From: Puniceicoccales bacterium
GTDB taxonomy: Bacteria > Verrucomicrobiota > Verrucomicrobiia > Opitutales > JAIRLM01
DNA: 10,480 bases
Reading direction: 5' to 3'
NCBI GenBank assembly: GCA_031258995.1
Contig: JAIRMB010000057.1
Span: forward strand, 1-10,480
This document shows positions 1 to 5,509 of the stretch, one piece after another. The notes under the pieces were generated by a model. That model saw only the letters and a program-made list of their open reading frames with translations. It did not search any database and had not been told where the DNA came from. The translations under genes were made by a program, and so were the position numbers. How positions within the stretch are numbered: position 1 is the stretch's first letter; every line of letters begins with the position of its first letter.

Positions 1-1833
1 CTCTACGTGGGAAATGGTCAAGATATGCTGATGATCGAAGGCAGCGCTGACCAAATCTCCGAACGGCGCTTTCTGGAAGCCCTAGAGTTTGCGCAGGAGC
101 AAATTCAGCCCATTTTGGAGGCCCAACGGCGGCTCGTAGAAAAGATATCACGTCCGAAGAGAAAATTTGCGCTCTTCACCGCTCCGAAGGAGATCGTTGT
201 CCACTGCCGCGAACGGTTTGGCCAAGAGCTAGCCGCCGCGGTCCGTCTCCCGGCCAAGTTGGAACGGGAAGGGGCCGTGGCACAAATCCGCGACCGAGCC
301 ATTCTATCGGCAAAAGAGGCATTGGGCGAAAGCGTTTTGCCTCACGCCGTCGCAATGGCCTTCGAGGAACTGCAGGAGGAACTCTACCGGCGAGCGATTT
401 TGGATGAGGGCCGGCGGGCCGACGGGCGGACCGTTGACGAGTTGCGTCCCATCCGCTGCGAGGCCGGATTTTTGCCACGGACCCACGGCATCTCCCTATT
501 TCAGCGAGGAGAAACTCAGGCGATGGTTTCACTGACGTTGGGCACGAGCCGAGACGCCCAGGCGCTGGACGGCATCACGGGCGGGACCAATGAGAAATCC
601 TTCATTCTACACTACAATTTTCCGCCCTTTTCCGTGGGGGAGACAGGCCGCTTCGGTACGCCGGGCCGCCGAGAGGTGGGCCACGGGGCGCTCGCCGAAC
701 GCTCCCTCCTGCCAGTTATTCCGGACGCGGAGACTTTTTCCTACTCCATTCGGTTGGTTTCTGAAATTCTCGAATCAAATGGATCTTCGTCCATGGCAAC
801 AGTTTGTGGCGGAACATTGGCCCTTATGGACGCCGGTGTGCCCATTCTAGACCCGGTCTCCGGCATCTCCATAGGACTGATAACGGAGCGGGATGGCGAC
901 GGAAAAATTCTTCGCCACGCCCTATTGACCGATATCCTTGGCTCTGAGGATCATTTTGGCGATATGGATTTCAAAATCGCCGGAACAGCGGCCGGCATTA
1001 CCGGCTTTCAGCTGGACCTAAAAATCCCGGGACTTCCCTTGGCCATTGCCCGGGAAGCCATCGAACGCAATAGTCTAGCGCGGGCTAAGATCCTAGAGAT
1101 CATGCGCAATACTATTTCTGCGGCCCGGCCGGAATTGCGGCCCTGGGCACCGCACATGCGGCAGCTGCAAATTCCGCCGGACAAGATCGGCGCACTCATC
1201 GGTCCCGGCGGGAAAAATATCAAACGCATTGCCGAGGAAACCGGCGCTCAAATCGATGTAAACCAGGATAATAGCGGTCGTGTGGCCGTATTTGCCACCA
1301 GCCAAGAGTCTATGGAGGCGGCGGTCCGAGAAATTGAGCTGATGAATGGCGCCATCGAGGTGGGGAAGACCTACCGTGGTATCGTTCGCGGGATCAAAGA
1401 GTTTGGTGCTTTCGTGGAGTGCCTGCCCGGCAAAGAAGGTCTCGTGCACGTTTCCGAGCTGGCCGATGGACGGGTGGAAAACGTGGAAGATATCTGCAAA
1501 GTGGGAGATGAGATGGTGGTCTGCTGCGTCGGCGTCGACGATAAGGGTCGCGTGCGACTGAGCCGGCGGGCTGCCCTATGCGCCGCTCGCGGAGTGCCCT
1601 ACGAAAGTCGACAGAGCGGTGGTCGGCCGACAGAACGGCGCGGTGCCCCGCCGGGCGGAGATTTTCATCAGCGGGAGCCGCAGCGGCGGGAGTGGAATGG
1701 GGGCGACCGCGGACGGCGCCCTTTCCGTGGGGGCGGTGACGGACGGCCATCGGACCGAGGCCGCAGCGGAGGCGGAGACCGCTGGGGGGAAGATCGGCGA
1801 CGGAGCGGTCGCTTCGACGAGGATTACGATTAG
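1..1833 (+). CDS. pnp: Polyribonucleotide nucleotidyltransferase (PNPase), 5' end outside the window
   Basis: PNPase degrades RNA 3' to 5' by phosphorolysis in the cytoplasm, releasing nucleoside diphosphates. The frame is open from base 1 (Leu-Tyr precede the first possible start, GTG at 7), and the first residues match the end of the first RNase PH domain, so roughly 190 N-terminal residues are missing. In order I see the linker helices, the second RNase PH domain (DEGRRADGRT near 403; phosphate-site SNGSSSMATVCGG near 778; metal-binding EDHFGDMDFK near 946-975), a KH domain with IGPGGKNIKRI near 1198, and an S1 domain (about 1360-1566). The Asp of the usual GDEDH is Ser here, but the two metal-ligand Asp and the Lys are kept. 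After S1 comes an Arg/Gly-rich, probably disordered tail of about 80 residues ending in acidic DEDYD. fabD follows immediately. Confidence 0.97.
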   Translation, partial: LYVGNGQDMLMIEGSADQISERRFLEALEFAQEQIQPILEAQRRLVEKISRPKRKFALFTAPKEIVVHCRERFGQELAAAVRLPAKLEREGAVAQIRDRAILSAKEALGESVLPHAVAMAFEELQEELYRRAILDEGRRADGRTVDELRPIRCEAGFLPRTHGISLFQRGETQAMVSLTLGTSRDAQALDGITGGTNEKSFILHYNFPPFSVGETGRFGTPGRREVGHGALAERSLLPVIPDAETFSYSIRLVSEILESNGSSSMATVCGGTLALMDAGVPILDPVSGISIGLITERDGDGKILRHALLTDILGSEDHFGDMDFKIAGTAAGITGFQLDLKIPGLPLAIAREAIERNSLARAKILEIMRNTISAARPELRPWAPHMRQLQIPPDKIGALIGPGGKNIKRIAEETGAQIDVNQDNSGRVAVFATSQESMEAAVREIELMNGAIEVGKTYRGIVRGIKEFGAFVECLPGKEGLVHVSELADGRVENVEDICKVGDEMVVCCVGVDDKGRVRLSRRAALCAARGVPYESRQSGGRPTERRGAPPGGDFHQREPQRREWNGGDRGRRPFRGGGDGRPSDRGRSGGGDRWGEDRRRSGRFDEDYD

Positions 1834-1851
1834 GTCCCTACGGTGGATGAA

Positions 1852-2754
1852 ATGGGACAGGCTGCGCTTTTTAGCGGACAGGGGTCCCAATTCGTCGGCA
1901 TGGGTCACGTGCTCTGTGCGCACTTTCCGAATGCGATTGAATGTTTTGCTCGGGCTGAGGCGCTTCTCGGCTGTGATCTACGCAAGATCTGTTGGGAAGG
2001 TCCGCTGGAAGCGCTGACCACCCCGGAGGTTTGCCAGCCGGCCCTCTACGTGGCCGGCTATGGGGCGTTTTTAGCGCTCCGTTCCAGCGGGCGGTTCGGA
2101 AATTTGCGCGTCTGCGGTGGATTCAGCCTTGGCGAATGGACAGCACTGGCAGCCGCCGGTTCGATAACTTTCGAAGACGGACTCCGAATGGTGGCGCTGC
2201 GAGCGAAGTACATGCGGCAAGCAGGCGAAGCGGTGCCGGGGGCCATGGCAGCCCTGCTGGGCGGTGAGCGAAGGGCCATCGAGGAACTCTGTCGGATTTG
2301 TGCCGTCGCGGTCGCCAACTACAATGCGCCGGGGCAGATCGTTATCTCCGGGGCGCGGGAGCGGGTGGCCACTGCTCTGTCGCGGGCGGCGGAATTCGGT
2401 GTTCGGAGGGCCGTACCGCTGATGGTGGCCGGCGCCTACCATAGCCCGTTGATGGCTCCTGCCCGCGAACGCTTTGCAAAGGACATGGCTGCCCTTTCCA
2501 TTGGCGCGCCGTCTGTTCCCATTCTTTCCAATGTGACGGGGCAGGCCGTGGAAGATCCAGAACTTATCCGCCATCTTCTTGGAAAACAGATTACTTCTCC
2601 GGTGCGCTGGGAGGATTGCCTGCAAAGCGCATGGTCCCTAGGCGCTAGGGAGTTCGTCGAATGCGGCGCCGGCAACGTGCTCGCAGGTCTAACGAAAAAA
2701 AATCTCCCGGCGGCCACTTCCGCCGTTGCCGACGATCTGCTGCGGGCGGCTTGA
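1852..2754 (+). CDS. fabD: Malonyl-CoA:ACP transacylase
   Basis: FabD moves the malonyl group from CoA to acyl carrier protein, supplying the extender unit for type II fatty-acid synthesis. With the ATG at 1852 the protein is 300 residues, the family's usual size. GQGSQ is at residues 9-13, the nucleophile Ser92 lies in GFSLGEW (GHSLGE is commoner), Arg117 in RAKYMR binds the malonyl carboxylate, and His197 in AYHSPLM completes the dyad. The numbering almost equals E. coli FabD. I chose ATG 1852 because GGTGGA at 1842-1847 is a fair ribosome-binding site at good spacing and the length before GQGSQ is typical. GTG at 1843 in the same frame is the alternative and would add three residues. The gap to pnp is only 9-18 bases, so the two are probably cotranscribed. 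Confidence 0.95.
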   Translation: MGQAALFSGQGSQFVGMGHVLCAHFPNAIECFARAEALLGCDLRKICWEGPLEALTTPEVCQPALYVAGYGAFLALRSSGRFGNLRVCGGFSLGEWTALAAAGSITFEDGLRMVALRAKYMRQAGEAVPGAMAALLGGERRAIEELCRICAVAVANYNAPGQIVISGARERVATALSRAAEFGVRRAVPLMVAGAYHSPLMAPARERFAKDMAALSIGAPSVPILSNVTGQAVEDPELIRHLLGKQITSPVRWEDCLQSAWSLGAREFVECGAGNVLAGLTKKNLPAATSAVADDLLRAA

Positions 2755-2881
2755 GACTCGCTCATGGCCTATTTTGGCCCAAATTAGCAGCGGCCGGCGG
2801 ATGCTTTTCGGGAAATTGGGCGGGCGGGCCGATTGTGAATTTTTTCCCCAGCAAACGGGAAGACGCTTAAATTGCGGCCCG
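2755..2881. other. Convergent intergenic gap between fabD and the orphan locus
   Basis: This 127-base gap separates two converging genes. It holds the G-rich motif at 2810-2828 followed by a run of six T at 2840-2845, and a small GGCC-N6-GGCC inverted repeat near 2766-2779. I see no convincing classical stem-loop terminator and no ORF worth calling. It is the expected place for transcription from both sides to end. Confidence 0.5.
2810..2828 (+). other. G-quadruplex-type motif after fabD
   Basis: Four runs of three G with loops of 5, 1 and 1 bases (GGGAAATTGGGCGGGCGGG) satisfy the usual G3+N1-7 quadruplex pattern on the plus strand, 55 bases after the fabD stop. A T6 run follows 11 bases later. 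The same bases could instead pair as an imperfect hairpin, GGGAAATT with the downstream AATTTTTTCCC. Either structure could pause or end transcription, but this is inference only. Confidence 0.5.
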
Positions 2882-3730
2882 CTAAGACGAAGCGGATTGT
2901 TCATAGACGACAATTCTGCCAGGAAATTTTTGCGCCAGTCGATCAAACTCGACTCTTGAAAATGTCGAAGGTAATCCACCATCGAATACAATTGCGGATT
3001 TCCGGTTTATGCTGTGCTCGAGAAACATTTCAGCTTCATGCGGGGAAAATGTCGCATCGACACCCGCATATATGGTCTGCAGATTTTTTAGCGCTACAAA
3101 ACTGCGAAGGGGAATTTTTAAATCTTTAGAAGCAAAATTGCACGGGTTCAAACTCCACCGGTGCCAGCCAGACGCAGCCCTGTTGTGCTCCGTAACACTC
3201 TCATAGTGGCCGATTTCGTAGGCGTTTTCACCCACAAAGCGGACCTCCTTTGCTACCATTAAAGATTTACAGTCGGAACAGTCACTGCTCCAGCCAATAT
3301 CGATAAAGCCGTCCACCTTTCGTACGGATTCCAGGAGGGCCCTTCCTTCCCGCGTTCCTCGTCCAATTCGGTCGGCCAGGTGGATAAAAAAATTCCTTGT
3401 GGCTCTGAACTCTGCGCTTTCTTTGCCATAGAAATTGTGGGCAAACACTAGAAAGTTTTCTTGCGGGCCGTGAAATTCGACGAGAGTCGGGTCAACAATT
3501 TCGGTGTGGACGCAGTCCGCCTGATTTTCGGGAAAGGCCGGGTTAAGCACTCTCAAAAATTCTTGCATTTCCTTAGAGATGCCCTTTTTAGTGGCAGACT
3601 GTGCAAATAGGCGCGCGGCAAGATCTTCGGGGTCGGTGAACGTCAAACCGCGCGGAAGCGCCATAAATGGACGTGCATTTACATCGAAATCGGCAAGTGC
3701 CTCAACACCTCTTTGATGTAGTCTCGCCAT
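2882..3730 (-). CDS. Unrecognised protein, probably the C-terminal part of a frameshifted gene
   Basis: I do not recognise this 282-residue ORF. It is soluble-looking, with no signal peptide or membrane segment. It has a single CSDC pair near the middle, and its last third alternates short hydrophobic strands and helices (LKNLQTIYAGV, SAIVFDGGL, GRIVVYE), which could suggest a repeat fold, but weakly. The first ATG (3730) has no ribosome-binding site. The frame stays open 47 codons further, to a TAG at 3872-3874, with no ATG, GTG or TTG in between, and the residues there look coding (SYVNEKAKNRNGAILMARL). It overlaps the upstream ORF in the -1 frame over 3820-3871. I therefore think it is the 3' part of one gene with the ORF at 3820-4452. 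Base composition is lower in GC than the flanking genes. Confidence 0.55.
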   Translation of the reverse strand: MARLHQRGVEALADFDVNARPFMALPRGLTFTDPEDLAARLFAQSATKKGISKEMQEFLRVLNPAFPENQADCVHTEIVDPTLVEFHGPQENFLVFAHNFYGKESAEFRATRNFFIHLADRIGRGTREGRALLESVRKVDGFIDIGWSSDCSDCKSLMVAKEVRFVGENAYEIGHYESVTEHNRAASGWHRWSLNPCNFASKDLKIPLRSFVALKNLQTIYAGVDATFSPHEAEMFLEHSINRKSAIVFDGGLPSTFSRVEFDRLAQKFPGRIVVYEQSASS

Positions 3731-3819
3731 CAGAATAGCGCCATTGCGATTTTTTGCTTTTTCGTTAACGTAGCTAGTGGTAGCATTCGCACGGGTGGTA
3801 TCCTCATCGGCAACGGCCT

Positions 3820-4452
3820 CTAGGGAGCCGTCGAGGAAGTTCTTAAATCTTCTTCCACGGGAAACGCCTTCCTAGCCAGGTCACATATTTTTGAGGAAAC
3901 GTGCGAATTCCTGATACAAAGAAGAATAAAAGCATAGAAATTAAGATCTCCATCGGCCTGGGAGCTCGCAACGGCGACGTGTGGGTCACTAAAAAATCCT
4001 CCATGATCCAACAGACTTTTCAACTGGTCCTCGCTGAGGACATTCATCGCGATGTTTAACAGCTGCACAAGTTCTTCCGCAAGTTGCCGATGTTCAGCGA
4101 CGATTTTTGCAAAATTATACACAAGGCCGGCGTCTGGTGTGTCTTGTCCTGCCGTTAGTTCCCGTAATTGCTCAGGTTTGCTCATAGTTGCTAACTCTTT
4201 CACTATCAGAGGAATATACATAACGACATCATCTCGGTTCGCACCATTGCTGAGTTGGATGGAGTTGGGTTTGTGAGAAATAAGATAGAGTATGAATCTC
4301 CAAAGCCCACCCATCTCCTCGCGTTTAGCCCAAGCTTCGGACACATTTCTGACTATGACGAATGGGTTAGCCGTTAGCGAATTTCCGTCAAAAGAATGCG
4401 CCACCTTTGAAATCGCATCGAAAACTGATGTGGATGGTCCAAAAATGGACAT
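3820..4452 (-). CDS. Unrecognised helical protein, probably the N-terminal part of a frameshifted gene
   Basis: This is a 210-residue ORF of no family I recognise, starting at ATG 4452 (MSIFGPST). It is rich in predicted helices: residues around 45-60 are aromatic and hydrophobic (GGLWRFILYLI), and a long amphipathic helix follows around 115-145 (AEHRQLAEELVQLLNIAMNVL). I see no signal peptide, no catalytic motif and no DNA-binding motif. It ends with RTSSTAP at a TAG just where the neighbouring frame opens, so the last residues may be out-of-frame read-through after a lost base. No Shine-Dalgarno sequence precedes the ATG, but a good AT-rich promoter ends 8 bases before it. GC content is visibly lower than in pnp, fabD, recJ or pgi. 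It could be a small stand-alone protein, but a frameshifted 5' portion is more likely. Confidence 0.55.
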   Translation of the reverse strand: MSIFGPSTSVFDAISKVAHSFDGNSLTANPFVIVRNVSEAWAKREEMGGLWRFILYLISHKPNSIQLSNGANRDDVVMYIPLIVKELATMSKPEQLRELTAGQDTPDAGLVYNFAKIVAEHRQLAEELVQLLNIAMNVLSEDQLKSLLDHGGFFSDPHVAVASSQADGDLNFYAFILLCIRNSHVSSKICDLARKAFPVEEDLRTSSTAP

Positions 4453-4460
4453 GTGGCATT

Positions 4461-4488
4461 ATTTTATTTAGATCCTATATTTATTCAA
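4461..4488 (-). promoter_or_regulatory. Candidate sigma-70-type promoter for the orphan locus
   Basis: Read on the minus strand this is TTGAAT, 16 bases, TAAAAT, set in a strongly AT-rich stretch (4453-4520) unlike the rest of the window. The -10 box ends 8 bases before the ATG at 4452, so transcription would begin at or next to the start codon and the message would be nearly leaderless. That fits the absence of a ribosome-binding site. AT-rich DNA gives chance matches, so this is a moderate call. Confidence 0.4.
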
Positions 4489-4538
4489 TAAAAATTGTTA
4501 ATAGAATTATAATTATGCCAGTTGCAGAACTCGGCTTG

Positions 4539-4556
4539 CAGCCCTGCGCAGGGCTG
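4539..4556. repeat. 18-base perfect palindrome
   Basis: CAGCCCTGCGCAGGGCTG equals its own reverse complement. As RNA it would fold into a 7-base-pair GC-rich stem with a GCGC loop. It sits in the gap downstream of the nrdG-like gene (minus strand) and upstream of the orphan locus. No T-run follows on either strand, so it is not a textbook intrinsic terminator. It could end or stabilise the nrdG message, or be a binding site for a dimeric protein. Confidence 0.6.
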
Positions 4557-4607
4557 GCTAATTATGTATAGCGGTAAAATGGAAACCAACCATAGGAGTG
4601 TTACCTA

Positions 4608-5294
4608 TTAGCGAATCGTGAATTTTTCTACGACGGCTTCAAAAATGGGGCGTAGGGATTCCAGCTGTTCCACTGAGAAGGGCGCTGTTTTGCGCAAATA
4701 GGGATCCGCTGCAGATTCCGGCGAAAAATTTTGCAAAGTGAAGCGGGGTACTCCGGCAACCAGATCTCGGAGGGCAGCCAAATCTTCCAAGCTATGGATT
4801 CCAGGCACGGCCGTCGTACGCAGTTCGTAGTCAATGGAACTTTGCCTCAAGATGTTCAAGGATTGGCGGATCGGCTCTGTCGGAACCGGCACACCGCAGG
4901 CAAGGGCGTAGCGGGAAAGTGCATGCTTTAGGTCCATGGCGACGAAATTTAGTAGGTTTTCGTTTAGTAATTTTGTCAGCACGGCGGGACAAAGTCCATT
5001 TGTGTCCAATTTCGTCGCAAAACCCAAGTCACGGATTCGTCGCAAAAAATCTTCCAAATCCGGCTGTAGTGTCGGTTCTCCGCCGGAAACTACCACGCCG
5101 TCCAACTTTTCTCGGCGACCGGCAAGGAAGAAAAAAAAGTCCTCCTCCGCGAAAGTCCCTCCTTCCCCGTGCGGCCACAGTTTCGAGTTGTGGCAGAAAG
5201 GGCAGCGCAAATTACAGCCTTGCGTAAAGACGATGCAGGCGACCTTTCCCGGAAAATCAATAAGCGTGCATTTTTGGCAACCGGCTAGGATCAT
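4608..5294 (-). CDS. nrdG: Anaerobic ribonucleoside-triphosphate reductase activating protein (radical SAM)
   Basis: This is a radical S-adenosylmethionine enzyme of the NrdG2-like type, which installs the glycyl radical on class III ribonucleotide reductase so that deoxynucleotides can be made without oxygen. The [4Fe-4S] triad is Cys27, Cys31 and Cys34 in CNLRCPFC. SGGEP at 70-74 is the SAM-binding segment, followed by TKLDTNG. The opening MILAGCQKCTLIDFPGK matches the usual start of the family, which is why I use ATG 5294 (228 residues) and not ATG 5333, which would add 13 atypical residues. Neither start has a clear ribosome-binding site. The reductase itself (NrdD) is not in the window, so a related glycyl-radical activase role cannot be excluded. 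It is divergent from recJ. Confidence 0.92.
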   Translation of the reverse strand: MILAGCQKCTLIDFPGKVACIVFTQGCNLRCPFCHNSKLWPHGEGGTFAEEDFFFFLAGRREKLDGVVVSGGEPTLQPDLEDFLRRIRDLGFATKLDTNGLCPAVLTKLLNENLLNFVAMDLKHALSRYALACGVPVPTEPIRQSLNILRQSSIDYELRTTAVPGIHSLEDLAALRDLVAGVPRFTLQNFSPESAADPYLRKTAPFSVEQLESLRPIFEAVVEKFTIR

Positions 5295-5305
5295 GGGGAA
5301 CCGTT

Positions 5306-5321
5306 CCGTCTGCGTAGACGG
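5306..5321 (-). repeat. Short hairpin just upstream of the nrdG start
   Basis: CCGTCT-GCGT-AGACGG forms a perfect 6-base-pair stem with a 4-base loop, 11 bases before the preferred ATG at 5294 on the minus strand. It would lie in the 5' leader if that start is right. It might influence ribosome access. It could also be chance. Confidence 0.4.
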
Positions 5322-5355
5322 CAGGAGGGGCATTTGGAAAATGATGCTCGGAAAA

Positions 5356-5374
5356 AGTCAAATGGGAAATGACT
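5356..5374. promoter_or_regulatory. Inverted repeat in the nrdG-recJ divergent gap, possible operator
   Basis: AGTCA-N9-TGACT is a symmetric 19-base element between two divergent genes. Its AGTCAA half (5356-5361), read on the minus strand as TTGACT, would also serve as a -35 box for nrdG, although I find no good -10 box at standard spacing. The arms are only five bases, so this is tentative. Confidence 0.25.
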
Positions 5375-5509
5375 GTGAGCCCTCGCGTTTCTCCGGCAAA
5401 GGGCGGATGGCGATGGGCCGCAAAAGGCGCGCGAAAATTTTTTCTTGACCGAGAGATGAAGGGAAAAGTGGTTGCGACGGCCGAGTTTTGCTCATATTCG
5501 ATTGTTGTA

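Larger units (their letters stand above)
5295..5509. other. Divergent control region between nrdG and recJ
   Basis: These 215 bases must hold the promoters of two divergent genes. They contain the hairpin at 5306-5321, the inverted repeat at 5356-5374 and a near-consensus TTGACC at 5445-5450 on the plus strand without a good -10 partner. Part of the stretch is open in the recJ frame, but its translation does not resemble RecJ. Confidence 0.45.

Noticed and set aside
105..1923. Several minus-strand ORFs of 60-118 codons antisense to pnp
   Set aside because: They are frames opposite a strongly conserved gene in GC-rich DNA, rich in Arg/Ser/Pro, with no motif and no ribosome-binding site.
2071..2625. 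184-codon minus-strand ORF antisense to fabD
   Set aside because: All catalytic residues of FabD lie in the opposite frame. The translation is low-complexity Arg/His/Pro-rich without family features.
2766..2779. GGCC-N6-GGCC as an intrinsic terminator of fabD
   Set aside because: The stem is only four base pairs and no T-run follows directly.
3820..3871. Programmed -1 frameshifting between the orphan ORFs
   Set aside because: The overlap has no canonical slippery heptamer in the zero frame (nearest is TTTAAGA), and I see no strong stem-loop after it. A mutation or sequencing error is simpler.
5369..5509. 47-residue N-terminal extension of RecJ
   Set aside because: The translated segment does not resemble RecJ, and it covers the divergent control region. 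ATG 5510 leaves a typical N-terminus.
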